From Pseudooceanicola aestuarii (GTDB lineage: Bacteria > Pseudomonadota > Alphaproteobacteria > Rhodobacterales > Rhodobacteraceae): a DNA stretch of 64,000 bases. The stretch is taken from assembly GCF_010614805.1 (NCBI RefSeq), contig NZ_JAAFZC010000001.1:1466001-1530000 (forward strand), in the 5' to 3' direction. Positions 45,439 to 54,481 of this stretch are shown in pieces. Positions within the stretch are counted from its first letter, which is position 1. Each line of letters starts with the position of its first letter. The position numbers and the translations under genes were made by a program. A model generated the notes under the pieces. The model searched no databases, had not been told where the DNA came from, and worked only from the letters and a program-made list of their open reading frames with translations.

Positions 45439-46221
45439 ATGTTTCAACAAAGCGTCGCCGCCCCCGCCCGGCATCAGAATTGTTCGGAATGTCCGATCCG
45501 CCATCGAGCCGTCTGCGCGCGCTGCGACGGGGACGAGCTGGATCGGCTGGAGGAGATGAAATACTACCGCTCCTTCCAGGCCGGTCAGACCGTGGTCTGG
45601 TCCGGGGATCGCATGGATTTCGTCGGTTCCGTCGTCTCGGGGATCGCGACCCTGACCCAGGGGATGGAAGACGGGCGCACCCAGATGGTGGGTCTGCTGC
45701 TGCCGTCGGATTTCGTCGGCCGACCCGGGCGACAAGGCGCGGCCTATGATGTCGTGGCCACCACTGACCTGGTAATGTGCTGTTTCCGCAAGAAACCGTT
45801 CGAGGAAATGATGGAGCGTACGCCCCATGTTGCACAGCGGCTTTTGCAGATGACGCTGGATGAACTGGATGCCGCGCGCGAGTGGATGCTGGTCCTGGGC
45901 CGCAAGACGGCGCGGGAGAAGATCGCCAGCCTGCTGGCCATCATCGGGCGCCGCAGTTCCGATCTGGGCGTCATGCCGAAGCCGGGCGGCCTGGTGTTCG
46001 ACCTGCCTCTGACCCGCGAGGCGATGGCCGATTACCTGGGTCTGACGCTGGAGACGGTCAGCCGCCAGATCTCGGCGTTGAAGAAGGACGGGGTGATCAT
46101 CCTGGAAGGCAAGCGCCACGTCACCGTTCCCGATTTCGCCCGGCTGATCGCCGAATCCGGAGATGACGGAACCGTGGGCGCAGGGGCCGCTTGGTCGCGG
46201 CGAGGCGCAACTACAAGTTGA
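45439..46221 (+). CDS. fnrL: FnrL-type oxygen-sensing Crp/Fnr transcriptional regulator
   Basis: A 260-residue FNR homologue. N-terminal cysteines at 15, 18, 26 and 29 (CSECPIRHRAVCARC), with a central cysteine pair (LVMCCFRKK), provide ligands for an oxygen-labile 4Fe-4S cluster. A cyclic-nucleotide-like beta barrel, dimer helix and winged HTH follow. The recognition helix ETVSRQISALKKDG has the E..SR pattern that reads TTGAT half-sites. The ATG at 45439 has GGAGG nine bases upstream. Matching boxes lie near ccoN and ccoG. Confidence 0.96.
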   Translation: MFQQSVAAPARHQNCSECPIRHRAVCARCDGDELDRLEEMKYYRSFQAGQTVVWSGDRMDFVGSVVSGIATLTQGMEDGRTQMVGLLLPSDFVGRPGRQGAAYDVVATTDLVMCCFRKKPFEEMMERTPHVAQRLLQMTLDELDAAREWMLVLGRKTAREKIASLLAIIGRRSSDLGVMPKPGGLVFDLPLTREAMADYLGLTLETVSRQISALKKDGVIILEGKRHVTVPDFARLIAESGDDGTVGAGAAWSRRGATTS

Positions 46222-46360
46222 TCGGCGCACTTGCAGGCCGCATTTCGGCCCCCGCCGCGTGAAAAATTTCGCCTGCCGGGGGGCAGAAATCGCCGCCGAA
46301 ACCGGTTTGGCTGGCTGTAATTGACCTCAAGTCGCCCGAATTCCGCCCCTTGCGCCGATT

Positions 46361-47200
46361 TCAATGGGCCATCAGTACCGGCAGCGCCGCCTTTTGCAGC
46401 ATCTCGCGGGTCGCCCCGCCGAGAATCGCCTCCCGAAACCGGGAATGGCCATAGGCGCCCATCACCACCATTCCGGCGCCGACCTCTTCGGCATGGCGCA
46501 GAATCACGTCGCTGATCCGGGGCAGGGTTCGGGCCTGCACCTGGACGCGCGGCCGGGCGCCATGGCGGGCCAGCCAGTTCGCCAGCATCCCGCCGGGGTC
46601 GGACCGGCCCGGACCGTGGGTCGGCGGGTCGATTACCAGGACATGCACCGTCTTGGCGGCGCGCAGGAACGGCAGCGCGGCGCGGGCGGCGGCCATGGCC
46701 TGGGGGCTTTCGTTCCAGGCCAGCACGATGGTCTCGGGCCGGGGGGCGCAGGCGCCGCTGTCGGGCAGCACCAGGATCGGCGCGCGGCCGTCGAACAATG
46801 CCGCCTCCAGCAGGGGCTCCAGCTCGATCCCGCGGCCGTCGCCATAGGGGCGCGGCAGCACCACCAGGTCGGCAAAGCCCGCATGGGCGGTGACATGGCG
46901 GCCCAGGTCGATCATCTGCGCCACCTCCGTCGGGAGGGCCCAACGGGCGGCGGAGGACGTCAGGATCTTGCGCGCCTGCCGTTCCAGCGCCTGGGCTTCG
47001 AGCTCGGCGCGGGTCAGCGATTCCTGCACCAGCAGGGCACTGCCCTCGGCGTAGTAATAGCCCGTCTGCGTCCGGTCCACGCCCAGGCAGATCGCGTCCA
47101 GATGGGCATCGAACCTCTCGGCCAGCTGTTCGGACCGGGCGAGAAGATCCGGCAGGGTGTCGGCGTCGGTCAGAAAGGTCTGAATGGTCTTGTATTGCAT
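46361..47200 (-). CDS. Universal stress protein, two UspA domains
   Basis: A 279-residue protein with tandem Usp-like domains (about 1-145 and 150-279). The second ends with the ATP-binding-type motif VVMGAYGHSRFREAILGGAT. Such proteins often sit beside cbb3 oxidase genes in this group and are induced under low oxygen. The start at 47200 (MQYKTIQTFLTDADTLPDLL) fits the domain boundary. It is divergent from ccoN with FNR boxes between. Confidence 0.92.
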   Translation of the reverse strand: MQYKTIQTFLTDADTLPDLLARSEQLAERFDAHLDAICLGVDRTQTGYYYAEGSALLVQESLTRAELEAQALERQARKILTSSAARWALPTEVAQMIDLGRHVTAHAGFADLVVLPRPYGDGRGIELEPLLEAALFDGRAPILVLPDSGACAPRPETIVLAWNESPQAMAAARAALPFLRAAKTVHVLVIDPPTHGPGRSDPGGMLANWLARHGARPRVQVQARTLPRISDVILRHAEEVGAGMVVMGAYGHSRFREAILGGATREMLQKAALPVLMAH

Positions 47201-47263
47201 GTGTCCGGTCTCCGAAAACACGCGTTCCCGCCGACCAGCATAGGGTGTCACCCCCGCCCGACC

Positions 47264-47277
47264 TTGATCCACATCAA
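47264..47277. promoter_or_regulatory. FNR box (perfect consensus) between usp and ccoN
   Basis: TTGAT-CCAC-ATCAA matches the FNR consensus exactly. It lies 64 bases upstream of the usp start codon and 125 bases upstream of ccoN, so it probably controls usp and possibly both genes. Confidence 0.88.
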
Positions 47278-47295
47278 CAAATTCGCACCGATCCG

Positions 47296-47309
47296 TTGAC
47301 CTGAATCAA
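47296..47309. promoter_or_regulatory. second FNR box upstream of ccoN
   Basis: TTGAC-CTGA-ATCAA differs from consensus at one position. It is 93 bases upstream of the ccoN start codon and is the likely activation site for ccoNOQP. Confidence 0.8.
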
Positions 47310-47402
47310 CGCAGGCCGCCCCGCACCGGGAGATACCCGTTCCGTCAAGAATTGCGGCCGCGGCAGACCCGCCCGCGCCGGACGGACGGAAGGGACATGC
47401 AG

Positions 47403-49013
47403 ATGACAAACGCAATCAAGCTGGTCGTGCTGGGCCTGATCACGCTGTTCAGCGCGATCGCGGCCGGGTATGCGCGCGACCTGGCCTACGAGGTGAATGC
47501 CCTGACGATCATGGTGATCGCGGCGGGGATGTTCCTTTGGGTGCTCAGATCCACGGGCGAAGAGGCAGAGACCCCGGCCGCCGACCCCTCGGGCCGCTAC
47601 ATGGACGGGGTGATCCGCTATGGCGTGGTTGCCACCTGTTTCTGGGGGGTGGTCGGGTTCCTGGTGGGGACCGTGATCGCCTTTCAACTGGCCTTTCCAA
47701 TGTTGAATTTCGACTGGGCGCAAGGCTTCGCCAATTTCGGCCGGCTGCGGCCCCTGCATACCTCGGCGGTGATCTTCGCCTTTGGGGGCAACGCGCTGAT
47801 CGCCACGTCTTTCTACGTGGTACAGCGGACCTCTGCCGCGCGGCTTTGGGGCGGGAACCTGGCCTGGTTCGTCTTCTGGGGCTACCAGCTGTTCATCGTG
47901 CTGGCCGCCAGCGGCTACCTGCTGGGCGCGACGCAATCCAAGGAATACGCCGAACCGGAATGGTACGTGGACCTGTGGCTTACCATAGTCTGGCTGGCCT
48001 ATCTGGCGGTGTTCCTGGGCACGATCATCAAGCGGAGAGAGCCGCATATCTACGTCGCCAACTGGTTCTACCTCAGTTTCATCGTCACGGTGGCGATGCT
48101 GCATGTGATCAACAATCTGTCGATCCCGGTCAGCATCTGGGGCAGCAAGTCGGTGCAGGTCTTCGCCGGCGTGCAGGACGCCATGACGCAATGGTGGTAC
48201 GGGCACAACGCCGTCGGCTTCTTCCTGACCGCCGGGTTTCTGGGGATGATGTATTACTTCGTCCCCAAGCGCGCCGAGCGGCCGGTCTACAGCTACAAGC
48301 TGTCGATCATCCACTTCTGGGCGCTGATCTTCCTGTACATCTGGGCCGGGCCGCACCACCTGCATTACACCGCCCTGCCGGACTGGGCCTCGACCCTGGG
48401 GATGGTGTTTTCCATCGTGCTGTGGATGCCCAGCTGGGGCGGCATGATCAACGGGTTGATGACCCTGTCGGGCGCCTGGGACAAGCTGCGCACCGACCCC
48501 GTGATCCGCATGATGGTGATTGCCATCGGTTTCTACGGCATGTCCACCTTCGAAGGGCCGATGATGTCGATCCGGGCGGTGAACTCCCTGTCGCATTACA
48601 CGGACTGGACCATCGGGCACGTGCATTCCGGCGCCTTGGGCTGGAACGGGATGATCACCTTTGGCGCGCTTTATTTCCTGGTGCCCAAGCTGTGGAACCG
48701 GCGGGAGGTCTATTCCCTGCCGATGGTGAACTGGCACTTCTGGCTCGCCACGATCGGCATCGTTCTCTACGCCGCCGCGATGTGGGTGACCGGCATCATG
48801 GAGGGCCTGATGTGGCGCGAGGTGGACGCCAACGGGTTCCTGGTGAACTCCTTTGCCGACACCGTCGCCGCCAAGTTCCCGATGTACGTGGTGCGTGGAT
48901 TGGGGGGGGTCATGTACCTCGCCGGGGCGATCATCATGTGCGTCAACCTCTACCTCACCGTGAAACGCCAACCGGCACAGCAGGACGCCCACGGGCTGGT
49001 CCCGGCGGCCTAA
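47403..49013 (+). CDS. ccoN: cbb3-type cytochrome c oxidase subunit I (CcoN)
   Basis: A 536-residue haem-copper oxidase subunit with about twelve helices. It binds haem b and the haem b3-CuB centre; conserved histidines are visible in [36 protein letters not shown] and [15 protein letters not shown]. It reduces oxygen at high affinity and pumps protons. The ATG at 47403 has AAGGGA eight bases upstream, preferred to the ATG at 47397. First gene of ccoNOQP. Confidence 0.97.
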   Translation: MTNAIKLVVLGLITLFSAIAAGYARDLAYEVNALTIMVIAAGMFLWVLRSTGEEAETPAADPSGRYMDGVIRYGVVATCFWGVVGFLVGTVIAFQLAFPMLNFDWAQGFANFGRLRPLHTSAVIFAFGGNALIATSFYVVQRTSAARLWGGNLAWFVFWGYQLFIVLAASGYLLGATQSKEYAEPEWYVDLWLTIVWLAYLAVFLGTIIKRREPHIYVANWFYLSFIVTVAMLHVINNLSIPVSIWGSKSVQVFAGVQDAMTQWWYGHNAVGFFLTAGFLGMMYYFVPKRAERPVYSYKLSIIHFWALIFLYIWAGPHHLHYTALPDWASTLGMVFSIVLWMPSWGGMINGLMTLSGAWDKLRTDPVIRMMVIAIGFYGMSTFEGPMMSIRAVNSLSHYTDWTIGHVHSGALGWNGMITFGALYFLVPKLWNRREVYSLPMVNWHFWLATIGIVLYAAAMWVTGIMEGLMWREVDANGFLVNSFADTVAAKFPMYVVRGLGGVMYLAGAIIMCVNLYLTVKRQPAQQDAHGLVPAA

Positions 49014-49025
49014 GGAGATACGATC

Positions 49026-49820
49026 ATGGCTGACAACACCAAGGCACCGATGCCCGCCTCGGCCACCGGAACGGGGGAGCGGCCAAAGCGCCGCTCCTTC
49101 CTGGACCGGCACGCCATCCTGGAAAAGAACGCCACGCTGCTGCTGGTCTTTTCCTTCCTGGTGGTGACCATCGGCGGCATCGTCGAGATCGCGCCGCTGT
49201 TCTACCTGGAAAACACGATCGAGGACGTGGAGGGTGTGCGCCCCTATACCCCGCTGGAACTGACGGGCCGCGACATCTACGTGCGCGAAGGCTGCTACGT
49301 CTGTCACAGCCAGATGATCCGCCCGATGCGCGACGAGGTGGAGCGCTATGGCCATTACTCCCTGGCGGCGGAATCGAAATACGACCACCCGTTCCAATGG
49401 GGGTCGAAACGCACCGGGCCGGATCTGGCCCGGGTGGGGGGGCGCTATTCCGACGAATGGCATGTCGATCACCTGCGCGATCCGCAATCGGTGGTGCCGG
49501 AATCGGTGATGCCCAAATACGGCTTTCTCGAAAACACGCTGGTGGAGGGGGAGCATGTCGCCGACCTGCTGCGCACCCATCGCTTTGTCGGGGTGCCCTA
49601 CACGGACGAGATGATCGCCAGCGCCCAGGCCGATTTCCGCGACCAGGCCGATCCCGAAAGCGATTGGGACGGGCTGATCGACCGCTACGGCGATGCGGTG
49701 CAGGTGCGCAATTTCGACGGACGCCCCGGCATTTCCGAGGCCGACGCCCTGATCGCCTATCTTCAGATGCTGGGCACGTTGGTCGATTTCTCGACCTTCA
49801 CGCCCGACGCCAGCCGTTAA
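49026..49820 (+). CDS. ccoO: cbb3-type cytochrome c oxidase subunit II (CcoO)
   Basis: A 264-residue membrane-anchored monohaem cytochrome c. The N-terminal helix (about 38-60, [21 protein letters not shown]) precedes the haem site [17 protein letters not shown]. It transfers electrons to CcoN. AAGGAGATACGATC precedes the start. Spacing to ccoN is 12 bases and to ccoQ 10 bases. Confidence 0.97.
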   Translation: MADNTKAPMPASATGTGERPKRRSFLDRHAILEKNATLLLVFSFLVVTIGGIVEIAPLFYLENTIEDVEGVRPYTPLELTGRDIYVREGCYVCHSQMIRPMRDEVERYGHYSLAAESKYDHPFQWGSKRTGPDLARVGGRYSDEWHVDHLRDPQSVVPESVMPKYGFLENTLVEGEHVADLLRTHRFVGVPYTDEMIASAQADFRDQADPESDWDGLIDRYGDAVQVRNFDGRPGISEADALIAYLQMLGTLVDFSTFTPDASR

Positions 49821-49830
49821 GGAGACCGTC

Positions 49831-50037
49831 ATGGACACCTATTCCCTTATGCGTGAATTCGCGGACAGCTGGGCATTGCTGGCGCTGTTCCTGTTCTTCG
49901 CGGGGGTGATCGCCTGGGTCTTTCGCCCCGGCAGCCGCCGCACCTATGCCGACACGGCCGCGATTCCGTTTCGCAACGAAACCCGGCCCGCCACCGCGCC
50001 GGCCCGCGCCGACAAGGAGGCCCGAGATGAGCGATGA
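49831..50037 (+). CDS. ccoQ: cbb3-type cytochrome c oxidase subunit IV (CcoQ/FixQ)
   Basis: A 68-residue protein with one membrane helix (about 14-34, [21 protein letters not shown]) and a short basic cytoplasmic tail, as in CcoQ, which stabilises the oxidase. AAGGAGACCGTC precedes the start. Its end overlaps ccoP by 11 bases. Confidence 0.95.
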   Translation: MDTYSLMREFADSWALLALFLFFAGVIAWVFRPGSRRTYADTAAIPFRNETRPATAPARADKEARDER

Positions 50038-50887
50038 TCTGAAGGACCGGCACGGCACGACCGGCCATGAATGGGATGGCATCGAAGAGCTGAACACCCC
50101 CCTGCCGCGCTGGTGGCTGTGGACGCTATACGCCACCATCGTCTGGGCGGTGCTTTATACCATCGCCTTTCCCGCCTGGCCGCTGATCCGAGGCGCGACG
50201 CCCGGGCTGCTGGGCTATTCCACCCGCGCCGAAGTGGCGCAGGACATTGCCGCTGTCGACCTGGCCAATTCCGGCATCAATCAGGCGCTGGCCGAAACTC
50301 CGCTGGAGCTGATCGCACAGGATCCTGCGTTGAACGCCTATGCCGTTTCCGCAGGTGGCGCAGTGTTCAAGACCTGGTGCGCGCAATGCCACGGCTCTGG
50401 CGCGGCGGGGGCTGTGGGATATCCCAACCTGCTGGACGACGACTGGCTGTGGGGCGGTGACATGGCGGCGATCCATGCCACCATCAGCCACGGCATCCGC
50501 ACCGACGAGGATCCCGATACGCGCTATTCCGAGATGCCTGCCTTTGGCCGGGACGAACTGCTGGAGAACGCCGAGATCGACGCCGTGGTCAACCATGTCA
50601 TGGCGCTGTCCGGCACGCCGCGCGATGCCAGCGTGCTGGAACTGGGCGCCACTGTCTTCGCCGACAATTGCGCGGCGTGCCACGGCGATGCAGGGACCGG
50701 CGATCGGGATCAGGGCGCGCCGGACCTGACGGATGCGATCTGGCTGTATGGAGGCGAGTACGACGCCCTGCACGAAACGGTCAGCAATGCGCGCTTTGGC
50801 GTCATGCCCGCCTGGTCCGCCCGGCTGAGCGAGTCGCAATTGCGGGCCGTTGCCGCCTATGTGCACCAATTGGGCGGGGGCGAATAA
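50027..50887 (+). CDS. ccoP: cbb3-type cytochrome c oxidase subunit III (CcoP), dihaem cytochrome c
   Basis: A 286-residue protein with an N-terminal helix region ([23 protein letters not shown]) followed by two cytochrome c domains with haem sites WCAQCHGSG and NCAACHGDA. It receives electrons from soluble or membrane cytochromes (here perhaps cytochrome cy) and passes them to CcoO. ACAAGGAGG precedes the start inside ccoQ. Confidence 0.97.
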   Translation: MSDDLKDRHGTTGHEWDGIEELNTPLPRWWLWTLYATIVWAVLYTIAFPAWPLIRGATPGLLGYSTRAEVAQDIAAVDLANSGINQALAETPLELIAQDPALNAYAVSAGGAVFKTWCAQCHGSGAAGAVGYPNLLDDDWLWGGDMAAIHATISHGIRTDEDPDTRYSEMPAFGRDELLENAEIDAVVNHVMALSGTPRDASVLELGATVFADNCAACHGDAGTGDRDQGAPDLTDAIWLYGGEYDALHETVSNARFGVMPAWSARLSESQLRAVAAYVHQLGGGE

Positions 50888-50901
50888 CCCCTGCCAGATC
50901 T

Positions 50902-50921
50902 CCCCGCCCCGAAGGGCGGGG
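50902..50921 (+). terminator. hairpin after ccoP
   Basis: CCCCGCCC pairs with GGGCGGGG around CGAA, 14 bases after the ccoP stop. No T-run follows, so termination may be partial. Confidence 0.5.
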
Positions 50922-51057
50922 CCGGTACCGGCCGCCCGACCTGTTCACGCGTTTCCCGCGGCGGCCGGTGCCATCCCCCCGACAATCGCAGGCCCCCCGA
51001 TGTTCGCAGGCCGGGCGACCCGTTTGCAGCGCATTGTTCCCGAAGTGATTTCAGCAC

Positions 51058-51094
51058 CAAAAAAGGCGCCCCCGGCCGGATCGGACGGGGGCGC
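51058..51094 (-). terminator. Rho-independent terminator on the minus strand between ccoP and the LysR gene
   Basis: GCGCCCCCG pairs perfectly with CGGGGGCGC. On the minus strand the stem is followed by a run of six T. It can only serve a transcript coming from the right on the minus strand, supporting the small ORFs at 51143-51348 as a real transcription unit. The rest of 50922-51142 holds no convincing gene. Confidence 0.65.
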
Positions 51095-51142
51095 AAGTTT
51101 GCGCGGGGAGCGCAATCTGTCACGGTGGCGGCGCGGCCTGCG

Positions 51143-51262
51143 CTACCACCAGCTTGGCGGGTGCCATCCGCGCCTTGGCCGGACCCGTGGGCGGGGTTGC
51201 CGCCGCAGGAGACGGCAGCGCGGCTGCACGGCCTCGGGATGAAAAACGATGGGGTCGATCAT
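51143..51262 (-). CDS. candidate very small protein 2 (39 residues)
   Basis: This ORF starts at an ATG overlapping the stop of the 29-residue ORF (ATGA) and encodes MIDPIVFHPEAVQPRCRLLR followed by an Arg/Pro-rich tail ending SWW. It has no known family and only context supports it: translational coupling and a downstream minus-strand terminator. It may be noise. Confidence 0.3.
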   Translation of the reverse strand: MIDPIVFHPEAVQPRCRLLRRQPRPRVRPRRGWHPPSWW

Positions 51263-51348
51263 TTCCGCACCGTCTGGCTGGCGTCCGGCTTGCGCCAACC
51301 ATCGTTGCGGCTGGCAGTCAGGAACGTTCTTGCGAATACATTGAACAT
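51259..51348 (-). CDS. candidate very small protein 1 (29 residues)
   Basis: This short ORF encodes MFNVFARTFLTASRNDGWRK plus nine residues. It is preceded by GAAAGGAAGGACCC, a good ribosome binding site, and lies divergent from the LysR gene 96 bases away. A minus-strand terminator lies about 165 bases downstream. The size and placement suit a leader or small regulatory protein. No homologue was recognised. Confidence 0.4.
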   Translation of the reverse strand: MFNVFARTFLTASRNDGWRKPDASQTVRK

Positions 51349-51444
51349 GGGTCCTTCCTTTCGATCTGAACCATGACAATTGAATAGCTCAACGCGGGTG
51401 AAGTCCCTATTCAGGAATGATCCGCACATGTTAGCCTGCCTTAC

Positions 51445-52347
51445 ATGATAGATTGGACCCGCCTGCCTCCGCTGACAGCGCTGCGCGCCCTGGCCGCCCT
51501 GGCGGAGACCGGCTCGACCGTGGAGGCCGGTGCCCGGCTGAACGTCTCTCATGCCGCGATCAGCCAGCAGATCAAGCAGCTGGAGGCGCATCTGGGCCTG
51601 GCGCTGGTGCGGCGCGGCGGGCGGCAGCTGGACCTGACCCTGGATGGTCGCGCTTTGGCCGATGCAGTGCTGGACGGGCTGGCCGGCGTGATCGAGGTCA
51701 CCGAACGGCTGACCGGACAGGACGCGATGCGGCCGTTGACGATCTCCACCACACCGGCGTTTGCCTCGTCCTTCCTGATGCCGCGCATGGCGGATTTCCG
51801 GCGCCGCCATCCCGGCGTGTCGCTGATGATCGACCCGTCGCCCGAATTGCGGGACGTCGGGCCCGGCGCCTTTGACGCGGCGGTGCGCTATGGCAACGGC
51901 GATTGGCCCGGTCTGGCGGCCGATCTGCTGCTGCTGACCCCCATTGCCATCATCGGCGCGCCTGAACTGGTAGGGCATGGTGGGCCGGTGACGCCCGATG
52001 ACCTGACCGCCTATCACTGGTTGCAGGAACTCGGCACCTCGGAGGCGACGGAATTCATGCAGGCCCATGGCGCCACGCTGGAATTGCGGCAGGGCGTGAC
52101 CTCCCTGCCAGGCAACATGGTGTTGGACGCGGCGCGCAACGGCCAGGGTGTGGCCGTCATGGCCCGCGCCTTCGCCGAACCGGACATCGCTGCCGGCCGC
52201 CTGCGCCTGCTGTTCGAGGATACCCGCAAGAAGGGCTATTTCCTTGTCCACCGCCCCGGTTCGCAGCGCCCTCTGGTGCGGGCGTTCCTGCGCTGGATGC
52301 GCGGCCAGGTCGGCGCGGTGGAAAAGATGTCGCAGGGATGCAACTGA
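51445..52347 (+). CDS. LysR family transcriptional regulator (GcvA-like)
   Basis: A 300-residue LTTR. The N-terminal HTH reads LPPLTALRALAALAETGSTVEAGARLNVSHAAISQQIKQLE, the GcvA/AmpR-type pattern, and a periplasmic-binding-like effector domain follows (about 90-300). It sits between ccoNOQP and ccoGHIS but has no obvious link to the oxidase. Divergence suggests that it may regulate the small ORFs to its left. Confidence 0.92.
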   Translation: MIDWTRLPPLTALRALAALAETGSTVEAGARLNVSHAAISQQIKQLEAHLGLALVRRGGRQLDLTLDGRALADAVLDGLAGVIEVTERLTGQDAMRPLTISTTPAFASSFLMPRMADFRRRHPGVSLMIDPSPELRDVGPGAFDAAVRYGNGDWPGLAADLLLLTPIAIIGAPELVGHGGPVTPDDLTAYHWLQELGTSEATEFMQAHGATLELRQGVTSLPGNMVLDAARNGQGVAVMARAFAEPDIAAGRLRLLFEDTRKKGYFLVHRPGSQRPLVRAFLRWMRGQVGAVEKMSQGCN

Positions 52348-52357
52348 GGCCTCCGGC

Positions 52358-52371
52358 TTGACACAGGTCAA
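52358..52371 (+). promoter_or_regulatory. FNR box upstream of ccoG
   Basis: TTGAC-ACAG-GTCAA is a perfect palindrome of the FNR type with C/G at the inner position. It is 62 bases upstream of the ccoG start, consistent with FnrL activation of ccoGHIS. Confidence 0.82.
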
Positions 52372-52433
52372 GGCCGGCGCGTCGCGCGGCTGAGAGGAAG
52401 GGGCCAACTTCCGCGACCACAGGCTGGCCTCCC

Positions 52434-53987
52434 ATGTCCTCTGCCACTCCCGACACGCCCCGCAATCTCTATGCCCCGCGCGAGCCGATCTTTCCCCGCC
52501 GCGTCTCCGGTCGGTTCCGCAGCCTGAAATGGCTGATCATGGCGGTGACGCTGGGGATCTATTACCTGACCCCCTGGATCCGGTGGGACCGGGGACCGAA
52601 CCTGCCGGACCAGGCGGTGTTGGTGGACATGGCCGGGCGGCGGTTCTTCTTCTTCTGGATCGAAATTTGGCCGCATGAATTCTACTTCGTGGCCGGGTTG
52701 CTGGTGATGGCGGGGCTGGGGCTGTTCCTGTTCACCTCGGCGCTGGGCCGGGTCTGGTGCGGCTATGCCTGCCCGCAGACGGTGTGGACCGACCTGTTCA
52801 TCCTGGTCGAACGCTGGATCGAAGGCGACCGGAACGCCCGTCTGCGTCTGCACCGGCAGAAGGGATGGGATCTGCGCAAGGCCCGGCTGCGGCTGACGAA
52901 ATGGGCCGCCTGGCTGCTGATCGGTCTGGCCACCGGCGGGGCTTGGGTCTTCTACTTCGCGGATGCGCCGACGCTGCTGCGCGATCTGGTGACCTTGCAG
53001 GCGCATCCGGTGGCCTATTCCACCATGGCGGTGCTGACCCTGACCACCTTCGTGTTCGGCGGGTTCGCGCGGGAACAGATCTGCATCTATGCCTGCCCCT
53101 GGCCGCGTATCCAGGCGGCGATGATGGACGAGGACACGATCACCGTCGCCTATCGCGAATGGCGGGGGGAGCCGCGCGGCAAGGGCAAGCGGCGCCGCGC
53201 CCTGGCCGAGCAGGCCGAGGCCCAGGCCCGTGCGGCCGGCGACCGCGCCGGGGGCGCCGCGCCTTTCGTGCCGATGCCGGGCATGCCCTCGGGCGTGGGC
53301 GGGCCGGTAGCGTCGCAGCCGGGCATGCCGGGCGATTGCATCGATTGCAACGCCTGCGTGAACGTCTGCCCGATGGGCATCGATATCCGCGACGGGCAAC
53401 AGTTGGCCTGCATCACCTGCGCGCTGTGCATCGACGCCTGCGACGATGTGATGGACCGGATCGGTCAGCCGCGCGGGCTGATCGGCTACATGGCGCTGAC
53501 CGACGAGCGTGCCGAACGCGAGGGCGCCGCACCGCGTCCCGTCCGCCAGCATGTGCTGCGGCCCCGTACCCTGCTTTATACCGCGCTCTGGGCGCTGGTG
53601 GGGGTGGCGCTGGTCTTTGCGCTGTTCATCCGGCCCGATATCGACATGACCGTCGCGCCGGTGCGCAATCCGACCTTTGTCACCCTGTCCGACGGTTCGA
53701 TCCGAAACACCTACGACATCCGTCTGCGCAACAAGCACGGCGAGACCCGCGCCTTCACGCTGCATGTCGGCGGAGACCCGGCGCTGGCCCTTCAGGTCGA
53801 AGGCGTGGCCGGTGCGCGGGTCACCGTGCCCGCAGACAGCGCGCAGCTGGCGCGGGTCTACGTGATCGCGCCGCCGGGCAGCCCCCCGGCCGAGGCAGAG
53901 GTGGCACAGATCCGGTTCTGGATCGAGGACGTCCTGAACGGCGACCGCGCCAGCCGCGACACGATCTTCAACGGAAAGGCAAACTGA
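52434..53987 (+). CDS. ccoG: Cytochrome c oxidase accessory protein CcoG (RdxB/FixG)
   Basis: A 517-residue polytopic membrane iron-sulfur protein. Membrane-embedded cysteine motifs (WCGYACPQTVW and CIYACPWPR) are followed by a cytoplasmic ferredoxin-like part with two clusters (CIDCNACVNVCPMGI and CITCALCIDAC) and a C-terminal immunoglobulin-like domain. It reduces copper during cbb3 oxidase maturation. First gene of ccoGHIS; its stop overlaps the ccoH start. Confidence 0.97.
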   Translation: MSSATPDTPRNLYAPREPIFPRRVSGRFRSLKWLIMAVTLGIYYLTPWIRWDRGPNLPDQAVLVDMAGRRFFFFWIEIWPHEFYFVAGLLVMAGLGLFLFTSALGRVWCGYACPQTVWTDLFILVERWIEGDRNARLRLHRQKGWDLRKARLRLTKWAAWLLIGLATGGAWVFYFADAPTLLRDLVTLQAHPVAYSTMAVLTLTTFVFGGFAREQICIYACPWPRIQAAMMDEDTITVAYREWRGEPRGKGKRRRALAEQAEAQARAAGDRAGGAAPFVPMPGMPSGVGGPVASQPGMPGDCIDCNACVNVCPMGIDIRDGQQLACITCALCIDACDDVMDRIGQPRGLIGYMALTDERAEREGAAPRPVRQHVLRPRTLLYTALWALVGVALVFALFIRPDIDMTVAPVRNPTFVTLSDGSIRNTYDIRLRNKHGETRAFTLHVGGDPALALQVEGVAGARVTVPADSAQLARVYVIAPPGSPPAEAEVAQIRFWIEDVLNGDRASRDTIFNGKAN

Positions 53988-54481
53988 TGGACAAGGTGCA
54001 GGAGACGGGCAATCGCGGTGGCGGGTTTCGCCTGCGCGGCTGGCATGTCGGGACCGGATTCGTCGCGGCTTTTGGCGTGATCATCACGGTGAATCTGGTG
54101 ATGGCGACGCAGGCGGTGCGGACCTTCCCCGGGTTGGAGGTCAAGAATTCCTACGTCGCCAGTCAGGAGTTCGATCGACGCCGCGCCGCGCAGGAGGCCC
54201 TGGGCTGGACCATTCTTGCCGATTGGCAGGACGGAATGGTGCATCTGTCGATCACCGATACCGCCGGCGCGCCGGTGCGGGTGCGAGATTTGCAGGCGGT
54301 GGTGGGGCGCGCGACCCATGTGGCGCAGGACGTGACCCCGGTGTTGGCGTTTGACGGCGCGCGCTACGTCGCGCCGCTGGACCTTGGGCCGGGCAATTGG
54401 AACCTGCGGATGCTGGCGGTGGCGGAGGACGGGACGGAGTTCCGTCAGCGCGTCATCCTGCATGTGCGGCGGGGCGTGTGA
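53987..54481 (+). CDS. ccoH: cbb3 oxidase assembly protein CcoH (FixH)
   Basis: A 164-residue protein with one N-terminal membrane helix (about 25-45, WHVGTGFVAAFGVIITVNLVM) and the FixH periplasmic domain, including LEVKNSYVASQEFDRRRAAQ. It is needed for assembly of the oxidase. Start and stop codons overlap the neighbours by one base (TGATG) on both sides, indicating translational coupling. Confidence 0.95.
   Translation: MDKVQETGNRGGGFRLRGWHVGTGFVAAFGVIITVNLVMATQAVRTFPGLEVKNSYVASQEFDRRRAAQEALGWTILADWQDGMVHLSITDTAGAPVRVRDLQAVVGRATHVAQDVTPVLAFDGARYVAPLDLGPGNWNLRMLAVAEDGTEFRQRVILHVRRGV

Noticed and set aside
47274..49838. An 854-codon minus-strand frame opposite ccoN and ccoO
   Set aside because: It is His/Gln/Arg-rich shadow sequence opposite two unmistakable oxidase subunits.
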